64,000 bases of DNA. Source: Iamia sp035765045. Its GTDB lineage: Bacteria; Actinomycetota; Acidimicrobiia; Acidimicrobiales; Iamiaceae. Position 1 is the first letter of the stretch. Each line of letters starts with the position of its first letter. This document shows positions 17,598 through 25,964 of this stretch, piece by piece. Below the pieces are notes generated by a model. It was given only the letters and a program-made list of their open reading frames with translations, was not told where the DNA came from and ran no database searches. The stretch covers positions 1 through 64,000 of the forward strand of contig DASTYI010000166.1 in the NCBI GenBank assembly GCA_035765045.1, written 5' to 3'. The translations under genes were made by a program, and so were the position numbers.

Positions 17598-18314
17598 ATG
17601 ACCGCCGCCCCCCAGCGTCCGAGGGAGCCGGGCCCGGGCGCGGTGACAGCACGGCTGGGGTGGTTGCGGGCCGCCGTGCTCGGTGCGAACGACGGGATCG
17701 TGTCGACGGCCGGGCTCGTCGTCGGCGTGGCGGCGGCGACCGATCGGACCTCGACGATCGCCACCGCGGGTGGGGCCGGTCTCGTGGCGGGGGCCGTGTC
17801 GATGGCGTTGGGCGAGTTCGTCTCGGTGAGCAGCCAGCGCGACGCCGAGCAGGCGCTGGTCCGCCAAGAGGCCGACGAGCTGCGCCGGCTGCCCGACCTC
17901 GAGCGCCGTGAGCTGATCGGGATGCTGACCGACCGGGGCCTGAGCCCCGAGACCTCGGAGGTGGCCGCCGACGAGCTCACGGCGCACGATGCCCTGGCCA
18001 CCCATCTCGAGCTCGAGCTCGGCATCGATCGGGAGGCGCTCGCCGACCCGTGGGCTGCGGCCGCCTCGTCGGCCCTGGCCTTCACGATCGGTGCGCTGCT
18101 CCCGCTGGTCGCCATCCTCGCCCCGCCGTCCCCGCTCCGCATCCCGGTCGCGGTCCTCGCCGTGCTCCTGGCGCTCGCCGGTACGGGGTTCCTGAGCGCT
18201 CGCCTCGGCGGGGCGCCGCCCCGGCGGGCCGTGCTCCGGTTGGTCTGCGGGGGTGCCGCGGCCCTGGCCGTGACGTACGCCATCGGCGAGGTCCTGGGCA
18301 CCACCATCGGGTGA
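17598..18314 (+). CDS. VIT1/CCC1-family transporter
   Basis: 238 residues (ATG 17598; a GTG directly before it is also possible). The N-terminus has the family signature LRAAVLGANDGIVSTAGLVVGVAAA, here residues 19 onward in part, then the second helix with GAVSMALGEFVSVSSQRDAE, which carries the conserved Gly and Glu residues, an acidic cytoplasmic stretch (about 85-140), and three C-terminal helices. Relatives transport Fe2+ or Mn2+ in exchange for protons, or act as rubrerythrin-linked membrane proteins. It stands alone and faces the UspA gene tail to tail. Confidence 0.9.
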   Translation: MTAAPQRPREPGPGAVTARLGWLRAAVLGANDGIVSTAGLVVGVAAATDRTSTIATAGGAGLVAGAVSMALGEFVSVSSQRDAEQALVRQEADELRRLPDLERRELIGMLTDRGLSPETSEVAADELTAHDALATHLELELGIDREALADPWAAAASSALAFTIGALLPLVAILAPPSPLRIPVAVLAVLLALAGTGFLSARLGGAPPRRAVLRLVCGGAAALAVTYAIGEVLGTTIG

Positions 18315-18385
18315 GGCGCGCCGGGCGCCGCCCCGGGAACCCAGGTGGGATGGGCAGGCCCGGCACCGCCCGGCGAGGCGCCCGG

Positions 18386-19234
18386 TCAGGTCGGCGGGAC
18401 CACGACCACGGTGACGTCGGAGTGGGTGGCGACGCTGGTGGTGACGGAGCCGAGCCCGCCGAGGCCCCACCCGCCGCGGCTCCCGATCACGACCAGCGAG
18501 GCGCGCCGCGTCGTGGCGAACTCGTTGATGACGTCGCGGGCGTCCCCGATGCGGACGTCGAGCTCGACATCCGCGTCGGCGCCGAGGGCCTCCTCGACGG
18601 CGCGGCCCACGACGAGGCGGCCGTAGGTCTCCTGCTCCCCGCCGAGCCAGCCCTCCAGGCCGTACTCCGGCCCGATCGGCGGGGGGACGACGTGGAGGGC
18701 GTGGACCGGACCACCCGGGGCCTCCGCCGCCCACCGCAAGGCGGCGTGGGACCCGGCCGAGCCGTCGACGCCGACGACCACCGGGCCGGTCGTGCGCAGC
18801 GGCGCACCGGCGGCGACGACGGCGACCGGCATCGTGGCGTCGCGCGCGATCCGGGCGCTGACCGACCCGAGCAGCACGCGGCGGATGGGCCCGAGACCTC
18901 GGGTGCCGACGACGAGGAGCCGGGCGTCGCTCTGCTCGGCCTCGGCCAGGAGCAGGTGGTAGGGCGATCCCTGGCGGAGCACGGGGGTCATCGTCACGCC
19001 CGCGTCGCCGGCCCTGTCGAGGACGGCGCCGAGCGCGGCTTCGGCCGCCCGCTCGAGGGTCGTGGACGGCGAGACCCCGACGCCGGGAGCCGTCGCCATC
19101 GACACGGGGAGGTCCCAGGTCATCACCACCCGGATCGCCGCCCCCGTGGCCTGGGCGTGCGCCTGGGCCCACGCCAAGGCGTGGTCGGCCCCCGGGCTGC
19201 CGTCGACGCCGACGACGATGATCGGTTCGCTCAT
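18386..19234 (-). CDS. Universal stress protein, two tandem Usp domains
   Basis: 282 residues from ATG 19234 with a good GAGGAGA ribosome binding site. Two UspA domains: residues about 4-140 (VVGVDGSPGADHAL ... VGTRGLGPIRRVLLGSVS) and about 150-280 (VVGVDGSAGSHAAL ... IGSRGGWGLGGLGSVTTSV). Both carry the ATP-binding G-x2-G-x9-G pattern, so nucleotide binding is likely. It is upstream of and divergent from the kdp genes. A GATT-N15-GGGAAC element at 19272-19296 fits a SigB/SigF-type promoter, as expected of a stress protein. Confidence 0.92.
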   Translation of the reverse strand: MSEPIIVVGVDGSPGADHALAWAQAHAQATGAAIRVVMTWDLPVSMATAPGVGVSPSTTLERAAEAALGAVLDRAGDAGVTMTPVLRQGSPYHLLLAEAEQSDARLLVVGTRGLGPIRRVLLGSVSARIARDATMPVAVVAAGAPLRTTGPVVVGVDGSAGSHAALRWAAEAPGGPVHALHVVPPPIGPEYGLEGWLGGEQETYGRLVVGRAVEEALGADADVELDVRIGDARDVINEFATTRRASLVVIGSRGGWGLGGLGSVTTSVATHSDVTVVVVPPT

Positions 19235-19569
19235 GGTCTCTCCTCGGTGCGGGCCGTCGTCGCCCAGGTTCGTTCCCGACGGGGGGAGCCGCAATCCCCC
19301 GACGCGGGTGGATGCGCCCTTCGTCGACCGGCACATGGCCAGGGGCGAGGCGCTCCACGAGAGCACAGGGCTCGCCGTCCTCGAGGTCACCGACGAGGCT
19401 CCTGCGTCGGTCTCGGTCGAGCCGAGCGTCAAGGAGGCGTGAAGCCCACGGCGTCCTCCGTTAAGAGGCGATGAGGGCCCTTCTCCTCCGGGTCGCGGGT
19501 CCGCATGATGCCCGGCGGCGCACCGGCCACGGCAGGTCGGGCGACCGTTGATCCGGAGGATCGAGCGCC
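19235..19569. other. Gene-free stretch between uspA and kdp
   Basis: 335 bases between divergent genes. It holds the likely uspA promoter and, at the right end, the kdp ribosome binding site (CCGGAGGATC). Small open frames are present on both strands but none has a credible start or protein. I compared the kdp leader mentally with the ydaO (c-di-AMP) riboswitch and saw no match. The kdp promoter itself could not be pinned down. Confidence 0.5.
19272..19296 (-). promoter_or_regulatory. SigB/SigF-type promoter candidate for uspA
   Basis: Reads GATT-N15-GGGAAC on the minus strand, with a separate Shine-Dalgarno near the start 38 bases downstream. It resembles the GTTT-N15-GGGTA consensus of SigF/SigB factors. 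Confidence 0.45.
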
Positions 19570-19740
19570 ATGCAGGACATCATCTACGTCGCCATCCCGA
19601 TCGCCTTCTTCGCCCTGTGCGTCGCCTACGTGCGCGGCTTCGACCGCCTCGTGCGCCGCGGCGAGGAGAGCGAACGGGCGGCCGACCTCGTCGCCGAGCC
19701 GGTCGAGGCCGGCCCCGGGACCGTCGAGGCCCGGTCGTGA
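19570..19740 (+). CDS. Small membrane protein at the head of the kdp operon
   Basis: 56 residues. One N-terminal membrane helix (IIYVAIPIAFFALCVAYV) is followed by FDRLVRRGEES and an acidic tail. Similar short proteins beginning MQD.(V/I).YV precede kdp in many actinobacteria; none has an established function. A ribosome binding site (CCGGAGGATC) lies about 10 bases upstream. The stop overlaps the kdpF start (GTGA). It may be a KdpF-like accessory subunit or an operon leader peptide. Confidence 0.7.
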   Translation: MQDIIYVAIPIAFFALCVAYVRGFDRLVRRGEESERAADLVAEPVEAGPGTVEARS

Positions 19741-19826
19741 CCGCCGACAACATCGTCGGCCTGGTCCTGGCCGTCGTGCTCATCGGGTTCCTGGTCACCG
19801 CCCTGCTGTTCCCCGAGAGGTTCTGA
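19737..19826 (+). CDS. kdpF: KdpF, small subunit of the K+-transporting ATPase
   Basis: 29 residues, almost entirely one membrane helix (IVGLVLAVVLIGFLVTALLFPERF), the size and sequence pattern of KdpF, which stabilises the KdpABC complex. It begins at the GTG overlapping the upstream stop and ends in TGATG, sharing one base with the kdpA start. Confidence 0.85.
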   Translation: MTADNIVGLVLAVVLIGFLVTALLFPERF

Positions 19827-21541
19827 TGTCCGCGGCCAGCTGGTCCCAGCTCCTCCTCTTCGCCGCCTTCACGGTGGCGACCGCGGTGCCGCTCGGGCAC
19901 TACATCGCCCGGGTCTACGGCGACGACGGGCCCGCGCCGGGCGACCGCCTGTTCGCCCCGATCGAGGGCGTCTTCTACCGGGTCGGCCGGATCGACCCGG
20001 AGCGGGAGCAGCGCTGGACGGTCTACGCCTACTCGCTGATCGGGTTCAGCGCCGTCTCGCTGCTGCTCCTCTACCTGATCCAGCGGGTGCAGGGCGGCCT
20101 GCCGCTCAACCCCACCGACGTGGGCGCGGTGGTGCCGCACCTGTCGTTCAACACCGCCGTCAGCTTCGTCGCCAACACGAACTGGCAGTCCTACGGCGGC
20201 GAGGACACGATGAGCCACCTCACCCAGATGATGGGCCTGACGGTGCAGAACTTCGTGTCCGCCTCGGTGGGCATGGCCACCGTCGCCGCCCTCATCCGGG
20301 GCCTCGTGCGCCGCCGCTCGGGGACCATCGGCAACTTCTGGGTCGACCTCGTCCGGGGCGTGATCCGGATCCTGCTCCCGTTGGCCGTCCTGGTCGCGGT
20401 GGCCCTGATGGGCCTCGGCGTCGTGCAGAACCTCGACGGGTTCACCCCGGTGACGACCGTCGAAGGGGCCGAGCAGCTGATCCCCGGCGGCCCGGTGGCC
20501 AGCCAGGTGGCGATCCGCCAGGTCGGCACGAACGGCGGCGGCTTCTACAACACCAACGCCGCCCACCCGTTCGAGAACCCGACCGCCCTGACGAGCTTCC
20601 TCGAGCTGTGGGCCGAGGTGGTCATCCCGTTCGCCTTCGCCTTCGCCTTCGGCAAGCTGGTGAGGGACGCCCGCCAGGGACGAGCGGTGTTCGCGGTCAT
20701 GTTCGTCATCTGGGCCGGCGCCTCCCTCGCCCTGATGGGCCTCGAGGGCGACGGCAACCCCCGTCTCGCTGACCTCGGCGCCGACCAGGCCGTCACCGCC
20801 GAGCAGTCCGGCGGCAACATGGAGGGCAAGGAGATCCGGTTCGGGCCGGCCGCCTCGGGTCTCTACGCGGCCTCGACGACCGGCACCTCCACCGGCTCGG
20901 TCAACGCCATGCACGACAGCCTCACGCCGCTCGGCGGCGGTGTCGCCACGGCGCAGATGATGCTCGGGGAGGTCAGCCCCGGCGGCGTCGGCGTCGGCCT
21001 CAGCGGCGTGCTGGTGATGGCGATCCTGGCCGTCTTCATCGCCGGCCTGATGGTCGGCCGGACGCCCGAGTACCTCGGCAAGAAGATCCAGCAGGACGAG
21101 ATGAAGATGGTCGCCCTCTACGTGCTGGCCATGCCCGCAGCCGTCCTCGGCTTCACGGCGGCGTCGATGTTCGTCGGCTCGGTCCGGGACACGACGATGT
21201 GGAACGACGGGCCCCACGGCTTCACCGAGATCCTCTACGCCTTCACGTCGGCCGGCAACAACAACGGCTCGGCCTTCGCCGGCATCACCGCCAGCACCCA
21301 CTGGATGGACACCACGCTCGGGCTGGCCATGTTGATGGGTCGCTTCCTGCTCATCATCCCGGTGCTGGCCCTCGCCGGTGCCCTCGGCCAGAAGCGCCGC
21401 CTGCCCGCCACCGCCGGCACCTTCCCCACCCACACCCCGCTGTTCGTCGGTCTCGTCATCGGCGTGATCGGGATCGTCGGCGGCCTGACGTTCTTCCCCG
21501 CCCTGGCGCTCGGCCCCATCGTCGAGCACCTGTCCCTGTAG
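19826..21541 (+). CDS. kdpA: KdpA, K+-binding membrane subunit
   Basis: 571 residues, about the usual length plus a short loop, with around ten membrane segments. The K+-filter loops typical of KdpA are visible: NTNWQSYGGE, VGTNGGGFYNTN and TSAGNNNGSAFAG. With KdpB and KdpC it forms the high-affinity K+ uptake pump used when potassium is scarce. The start overlaps the kdpF stop by one base; kdpB follows after 8 bp. The sensor pair kdpDE is not in this window. Confidence 0.96.
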   Translation: MSAASWSQLLLFAAFTVATAVPLGHYIARVYGDDGPAPGDRLFAPIEGVFYRVGRIDPEREQRWTVYAYSLIGFSAVSLLLLYLIQRVQGGLPLNPTDVGAVVPHLSFNTAVSFVANTNWQSYGGEDTMSHLTQMMGLTVQNFVSASVGMATVAALIRGLVRRRSGTIGNFWVDLVRGVIRILLPLAVLVAVALMGLGVVQNLDGFTPVTTVEGAEQLIPGGPVASQVAIRQVGTNGGGFYNTNAAHPFENPTALTSFLELWAEVVIPFAFAFAFGKLVRDARQGRAVFAVMFVIWAGASLALMGLEGDGNPRLADLGADQAVTAEQSGGNMEGKEIRFGPAASGLYAASTTGTSTGSVNAMHDSLTPLGGGVATAQMMLGEVSPGGVGVGLSGVLVMAILAVFIAGLMVGRTPEYLGKKIQQDEMKMVALYVLAMPAAVLGFTAASMFVGSVRDTTMWNDGPHGFTEILYAFTSAGNNNGSAFAGITASTHWMDTTLGLAMLMGRFLLIIPVLALAGALGQKRRLPATAGTFPTHTPLFVGLVIGVIGIVGGLTFFPALALGPIVEHLSL

Positions 21542-21549
21542 GAGCCGAC

Positions 21550-23640
21550 GTGCACACCCTCACCCCTCCGGCGGCCCCCGAGCCCACCCGCTCCGAGCGG
21601 GCCGCGGCCCGGCCGCTGTTCGAGTCGGCGATCGTCCGGCGGGCCGTCGTCGACAGCGTCACGAAGCTGGACCCACGGGTCCAGGCCCGCAACCCCGTCA
21701 TGTTCATCGTGCTGGTCGGCAGCGTGTTCACGACGTACCTGTTCGTCCGGGACCTGGGCCGCTCGACCTCGGCCGAGAACGTCTTCGGGGGACTGGTGGC
21801 GGCCTGGCTGTGGTTCACGGTGCTGTTCGCCAACTTCGCCGAGGCCATGGCCGAGGGCCGGGGCAAGGCCCAGGCGGCGACGCTGCGCCAGACGCGGGCC
21901 GAGACGATGGCCCAGCGTCGCGACGCCGACGGGTCGCTGACCGAGGTGCCGTCGTCGCAGCTGACCGTGGACGACGTCGTGGTCGTCGCGGCCGGGGAGA
22001 TGATCCCCTCCGACGGCGACATCGTCGAGGGCATCGCCTCGGTCGACGAGTCGGCGATCACCGGCGAGTCCGCCCCCGTGATCCGCGAGGCCGGCGGCGA
22101 CCGCTCCGGCGTCACCGGCGGCACCCGGGTGCTGTCGGACCACATCGTCGTGCGCATCACCGCCCGGCCGGGCGAGACCTTCCTCGACCGGATGATCGCG
22201 CTGGTGGAGGGGGCCAGCCGCCAGAAGACCCCGAACGAGATCGCCCTCAACACGCTGCTGGCGGTGCTGACGGTCATCTTCCTGCTGGCCACCGTCTCGC
22301 TCCAGCCCTTCGCCATCCACGCCGACGCCGAGCAGCCGATCATCGTGCTGGTCGCCCTGCTGGTCTGCCTGATCCCGACCACGATCGGCGCCCTGCTGTC
22401 GGCCATCGGCATCGCCGGGATGGACCGGCTGGTGCAGCACAACGTGCTGGCCATGTCGGGCCGGGCCGTCGAGGCGGCGGGCGACTGCTCGACGTTGCTG
22501 CTCGACAAGACCGGCACGATCACGCTCGGCAACCGCCAGGCGGCCGAGCTCCTCTCGCTGCCCGGCGTCGGCGACGAGCGGCTGGCCGCCGCGGCCCAGC
22601 TGGCGTCCCTGGCCGACGAGACCCCCGAGGGGCGGTCGATCGTGGTCCTGGCCAAGGAGCGCTTCGGGCTGCGCGAGCGCGACGTGAGCAGCGCCACCCT
22701 GGTCCCCTTCACCGCCCAGACCCGCATGAGCGGGCTCGACCTGGCCGGCACCTCGGTCCGCAAGGGCGCCGCCTCGTCGATCGAGGAGTGGGTCACCGAG
22801 CTGGGCGGCACGGTGCCGCACGGCCTCGACCCGCTCGTCGAGGGCGTGGCGTCCGCCGGCGGGACGCCGCTGGTGGTGGCCGAGCGCGTCGGCGACGGCG
22901 TCGAGGTCCTCGGGATCGTCCACCTCAAGGACGTGGTCAAGGACGGCATGCGCCAGCGCTTCGACCAGCTGCGGGCCATGGGCATCCGCACGGTGATGAT
23001 CACCGGCGACAACCCGCTCACGGCCCGGGCCATCGCCGAGGAGGCCGGCGTCGACGACTTCCTCGCCGAGGCCAAGCCCGAGGACAAGATGGCCCTGATC
23101 CGCAAGGAGCAGGCCGGTGGGCGGCTGGTCGCCATGACCGGTGACGGCACCAACGACGCCCCCGCCCTGGCCGCCGCCGACGTCGGCGTGGCCATGAACA
23201 CCGGGACCCAGGCGGCCAAGGAGGCCGGGAACATGGTGGACCTGGACTCGAACCCGACGAAGCTCATCGAGATCGTCGGCATCGGCAAGCAGCTCCTCAT
23301 CACCCGAGGGGCGTTGACGACCTTCTCGATCGCCAACGACGTGGCGAAGTACTTCGCCATCATCCCGGCCATGTTCGTCGGCGTCCTGCCGGCGCTCGAC
23401 CGCCTCAACGCCATGGGCCTGGAGACACCCCGCTCGGCGATCCTCGCCGCGGTCATCTTCAACGCCCTCGTCATCGTCGGGCTCATCCCGCTGGCCCTGC
23501 GCGGCGTCCGGTTCCGGGCGCAGTCGGCGGCCACGATGCTGCGCCGCAACCTCTTGATCTACGGGCTGGGCGGGATCGTCGCCCCCTTCCTCGGGATCAA
23601 GGTCATCGACCTGATCATCAGCGCCCTGGGAGTGTCGTGA
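21550..23640 (+). CDS. kdpB: KdpB, P-type ATPase subunit
   Basis: 696 residues from GTG 21550, with GGAG at 21541-21544. P-type ATPase landmarks are in order: the actuator motif TGES (AITGESAPV), the phosphorylation site Asp319 in LLLDKTGTITLG, the nucleotide-binding region, and TGDGTNDAPALAAADVGVA in the hinge. Seven membrane helices are likely. It hydrolyses ATP to drive K+ import through KdpA. It overlaps kdpC. Confidence 0.97.
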   Translation: MHTLTPPAAPEPTRSERAAARPLFESAIVRRAVVDSVTKLDPRVQARNPVMFIVLVGSVFTTYLFVRDLGRSTSAENVFGGLVAAWLWFTVLFANFAEAMAEGRGKAQAATLRQTRAETMAQRRDADGSLTEVPSSQLTVDDVVVVAAGEMIPSDGDIVEGIASVDESAITGESAPVIREAGGDRSGVTGGTRVLSDHIVVRITARPGETFLDRMIALVEGASRQKTPNEIALNTLLAVLTVIFLLATVSLQPFAIHADAEQPIIVLVALLVCLIPTTIGALLSAIGIAGMDRLVQHNVLAMSGRAVEAAGDCSTLLLDKTGTITLGNRQAAELLSLPGVGDERLAAAAQLASLADETPEGRSIVVLAKERFGLRERDVSSATLVPFTAQTRMSGLDLAGTSVRKGAASSIEEWVTELGGTVPHGLDPLVEGVASAGGTPLVVAERVGDGVEVLGIVHLKDVVKDGMRQRFDQLRAMGIRTVMITGDNPLTARAIAEEAGVDDFLAEAKPEDKMALIRKEQAGGRLVAMTGDGTNDAPALAAADVGVAMNTGTQAAKEAGNMVDLDSNPTKLIEIVGIGKQLLITRGALTTFSIANDVAKYFAIIPAMFVGVLPALDRLNAMGLETPRSAILAAVIFNALVIVGLIPLALRGVRFRAQSAATMLRRNLLIYGLGGIVAPFLGIKVIDLIISALGVS

Positions 23641-24260
23641 TGCGTCGCCAGCTGATCCCCTCCGTCTCGATGGTGGTGCTCTTCACCGCCCTCCTCGGCC
23701 TCGGCTACCCGCTGGCCATGACCGGTGTCGGGCAGGTCCTGTTCGAGGACAAGGCCGACGGCCAGCTCATCGAGGTCGACGGCGAGCTCGTCGGCTCCCG
23801 GCTGATCGGCCAGGCCTTCACCGAGCCGCGGTACTTCCACCCGCGTCCCTCGGCGACGGGCTACACGCCCGGGCCGGGCTACGCCTACGGCTCCAACGAG
23901 GGCCCGACCAGCGAGCGGTTCCTCTACGGCGAGGACGACCCCGAGACCCCCGACGTCGACGAGTCCGCGACCACCGGCGTCGACGACCGGGTGCGGGCCT
24001 ACCGCGAGGAGAACGGGCTGGCCGACGACGCCGCCGTGCCGGTCGACGCCGTCACCGGATCGGGCAGCAGCCTCGACCCCGCCATCTCGGTGGCCAACGC
24101 CCGCATCCAGGCCACCCGGGTGGCCGCGGCGCGCGGCCTCCCGGTCGACCAGGTCCAGGGCCTCGTCGACGACCACACCGAGGGTCGCCCCCTGGCCGTC
24201 CTCGGCGAGCCCGGGGTGAACGTCCTGGAGCTCAACCTCGCCCTCGACGCCCTCGGCTGA
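23640..24260 (+). CDS. kdpC: KdpC, stabilising subunit
   Basis: 206 residues from the ATG sharing one base with the kdpB stop (a GTG three bases earlier is also possible). One N-terminal membrane helix (VVLFTALLGLGYPLAMTGV) precedes a periplasmic domain with FHPRPSATGY and the family motif SGSSLDPAISVANA near residue 140. KdpC raises ATP affinity of the complex. It ends 24 bp from the convergent RsbW-like gene, with no clear terminator in between. Confidence 0.94.
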   Translation: MRRQLIPSVSMVVLFTALLGLGYPLAMTGVGQVLFEDKADGQLIEVDGELVGSRLIGQAFTEPRYFHPRPSATGYTPGPGYAYGSNEGPTSERFLYGEDDPETPDVDESATTGVDDRVRAYREENGLADDAAVPVDAVTGSGSSLDPAISVANARIQATRVAAARGLPVDQVQGLVDDHTEGRPLAVLGEPGVNVLELNLALDALG

Positions 24261-24284
24261 GGGACACCCCGGCGGCGAGACGGG

Positions 24285-24698
24285 TCAGGCGACGAGGGCG
24301 AGGGGGAGCCGGTCGGGCGGACGGGTGGCGTCGAGGACGGCCCAGACGGCCTTGCCCTGGGGGAGGGGGCGGACGCCCCACCGCTCGGCCAGGGCGTCGA
24401 CCAGGCGGAGGCCACGGCCCCGTTCGGCGTCGTCGGCGACGGGGCCGGTGCGGGGCCGGCCGGCGCCGGTGTCGCGCACCTCGACGGCCACACGGCCGTC
24501 GGCGATCGGGTGGGCCTCGACGCCCACCGGGCCTCGGCCGTGGTCGAGGCCGTTGCTGGCCAGCTCCTGGACGACGAGGACGAGGGTGTCGACGTCGGCG
24601 ACGGACCACTCCGAGGCCGCCTCGGCGACCACCCGGCGGAGCAGGGCCAGGTGGGCGGGATCGGGCACGAACACCTCGAGCGGATCCGGGGGCCACAT
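24285..24698 (-). CDS. RsbW-like ATP-binding anti-sigma regulatory protein
   Basis: About 137 residues from ATG 24698; a GTG at 24731 is the alternative and neither has a clear Shine-Dalgarno. A single HATPase_c_2 domain with N-box ELASNGLDHG (Glu and Asn in place), G1 box DTGAGRP and a C-terminal GLRLVDALAERWGV. Such stand-alone GHKL kinases bind sigma factors or phosphorylate STAS antagonists. It lies just downstream of the STAS gene 24793-25092 on the same strand, and 3 kb from a SigB-type sigma gene; those are its likely partners. Confidence 0.85.
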   Translation of the reverse strand: MWPPDPLEVFVPDPAHLALLRRVVAEAASEWSVADVDTLVLVVQELASNGLDHGRGPVGVEAHPIADGRVAVEVRDTGAGRPRTGPVADDAERGRGLRLVDALAERWGVRPLPQGKAVWAVLDATRPPDRLPLALVA

Positions 24699-24739
24699 GC
24701 CCGGGGATCTGCCCGGCCGCCTGCCCCGCACTCGTACGT

Positions 24740-24758
24740 CGCCTCATCGGGTGAGGCG
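24740..24758. other. Small stem-loop between STAS and RsbW-like genes
   Basis: CGCCTCA-TCGGG-TGAGGCG, a seven-base perfect stem in the 94-bp gap between the two genes. It could attenuate read-through from the STAS gene to the RsbW-like gene. Confidence 0.3.
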
Positions 24759-24792
24759 CGAGGGAGGCCCGGCGCCGTCCCGGCGGATCGCG

Positions 24793-25092
24793 TCAGAGCG
24801 GGGCGGCGGTGGCGGCCAGGAGGTCCTGGAGGAGGGCGTCGGCGCCGCGGATGGTGACCCGCCCCCCGAGGGCCGAGCCGGCGGCCAACAGGGCGGTCAC
24901 GCCGATCAGGTCGATGGTGTGGAGGTCGGCCAGATCGACCACCAGCGAGGTGGCGCCCTGGGCCACCAAGGTGTCGATGGCCCGGGTGACGTCGGGGGCG
25001 GTGGTGACGTCGAGGCTGCCGGCGAGGAGCAGCGACGCCTGCCCGCCCGGGCCGGAGGTGCTCACGAGGTCGAGCGGGGATCGGACTGTCAT
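24793..25092 (-). CDS. STAS-domain protein (anti-sigma factor antagonist type)
   Basis: 99 residues, one STAS domain covering nearly the whole protein (ASLLLAGSLDVTTAPDV ... SLVVDLADLHTIDLIGV). In RsbV/SpoIIAA the phosphorylated Ser follows the Asp of the D-S-S-G motif; here the same place reads D-L-I-G, so the usual phosphorylation site is missing. It may be a constitutive antagonist or a non-switching partner. Start at ATG 25092. A GTTG-N14-GGAGAG element lies 31 bp upstream. It is followed on the same strand by the RsbW-like gene. Confidence 0.85.
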   Translation of the reverse strand: MTVRSPLDLVSTSGPGGQASLLLAGSLDVTTAPDVTRAIDTLVAQGATSLVVDLADLHTIDLIGVTALLAAGSALGGRVTIRGADALLQDLLAATAAPL

Positions 25093-25122
25093 GCGCGGTC
25101 TCCGGGGAGTGGGCGCGCCCAC

Positions 25123-25146
25123 CTCTCCACCGCCGCCGGAGCCAAC
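25123..25146 (-). promoter_or_regulatory. SigB/SigF-type promoter candidate for the STAS gene
   Basis: GTTG-N14-GGAGAG on the minus strand, 31 bases before the start. It is a weaker match than others in the set (two deviations). Confidence 0.3.
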
Positions 25147-25329
25147 CACGTCGGGTCGTCACCCGTTCGCCCGTCCGGCTGGCGCGAGGTCGTCGCCCAG
25201 CCTTTGCATGGGCTCGGCTGACCGGGAGACCATCGGCGCGTCGGCGCGTCCATCCTCTGCTCCGAGGAGCTCGACGCCTTCACCGAGGAGGCGCGCCGTG
25301 AGGGTGACCTGAGCCGCCGGCGTCGGTCG

Positions 25330-25354
25330 GTTTCAGCGCGGGGGATCGGGCGAG
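25330..25354 (+). promoter_or_regulatory. SigB/SigF-type promoter candidate for the DUF4383 gene
   Basis: GTTT-N15-GGCGAG; a separate AGGAGG ribosome binding site lies nearer the start at 25387. The rest of the 294-base gap 25093-25386 shows nothing else recognisable. Confidence 0.45.
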
Positions 25355-25386
25355 CAGGGCGGGCCCCACCTCCAGGAGGCCGCCGC

Positions 25387-25893
25387 ATGGCCCGCACGAC
25401 CACCGCCCCGTCCCGTGAGGTCGACGACGCCCTCGCACCCCCCGACCCCCGTCTCGCCCGCCGGGTGGCGACCGTGGTCGCCGCCACGTTCCTCCTGGTC
25501 GGCGTGCTCGGCTTCGTCCCCGGGATCACCCGGGACCTGGGCGACATCACCTTCGCCGGCCACGAGTCGGGCGCCGAGCTGCTCGGCCTGTTCCAGGTGT
25601 CGGTCCTGCACAACATCGTCCACCTGGCCTTCGGCGTGGCCGGCCTGCTCGCCGCCCGCAAGGGCCGCACCGCCGTCCTCTACCTGCTGGCCGGCGGCGC
25701 CGTCTACCTCGTGCTCGCCCTCTACGGGGGCATCGTCGACCACGACCACGACGCCAACTTCGTCCCCCTCAACACCGCCGACGACTGGCTGCACCTCGGC
25801 CTCGGCGTCGGGATGATCGGCCTGGGCCTGCTGGTCCGGCAGGTGGGGGCCCAGCCGCTCCCCACCGCTCCGTCCGATCGGCGCCCGGCCTGA
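25387..25893 (+). CDS. DUF4383 membrane protein
   Basis: 168 residues with four hydrophobic segments (about 27-50, 75-95, 100-125 and 140-155). The DUF4383 pattern is clear: LFQVSVLHNIVHLAFGVAGL, then GGIVDHDHDANFVPLNTADDWLH in part, with the conserved His residues in helix 2 and the N-x-A-D-x-x-L-H motif. The family is abundant in actinobacteria and has no known function. An AGGAGG site precedes ATG 25387, and a SigB-type promoter candidate lies further upstream, so it may belong to the stress regulon. Confidence 0.9.
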   Translation: MARTTTAPSREVDDALAPPDPRLARRVATVVAATFLLVGVLGFVPGITRDLGDITFAGHESGAELLGLFQVSVLHNIVHLAFGVAGLLAARKGRTAVLYLLAGGAVYLVLALYGGIVDHDHDANFVPLNTADDWLHLGLGVGMIGLGLLVRQVGAQPLPTAPSDRRPA

Positions 25894-25931
25894 CGAGGAC
25901 CGCGAGGCGCGCCGCGCCGCGGCGGGGGCGG

Positions 25932-25955
25932 GTTGAGCCCCCTCGCGGCGGGGAG
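25932..25955 (+). promoter_or_regulatory. SigB/SigF-type element before the 48-residue ORF
   Basis: GTTG-N14-GGGGAG. The GGGGAG is nine bases from the ATG, so it could instead be the ribosome binding site; either reading supports the small gene. Confidence 0.35.
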
Positions 25956-25964
25956 CCCCCGGCC

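Noticed and set aside
18319..18375. Terminator between the VIT1-like and Usp genes
   Set aside because: The 9-base complementary arms CGCCGGGCG/CGCCCGGCG are separated by 39 bases, too far for a confident terminator call.
19235..19432. N-terminal extension of the Usp protein up to 19432
   Set aside because: The added residues are not Usp-like, and ATG 19234 has a strong GAGGAGA ribosome binding site.
19235..19569. c-di-AMP (ydaO-type) riboswitch or KdpE site before kdp
   Set aside because: No conserved riboswitch core and no clear tandem KdpE-type repeats were visible.
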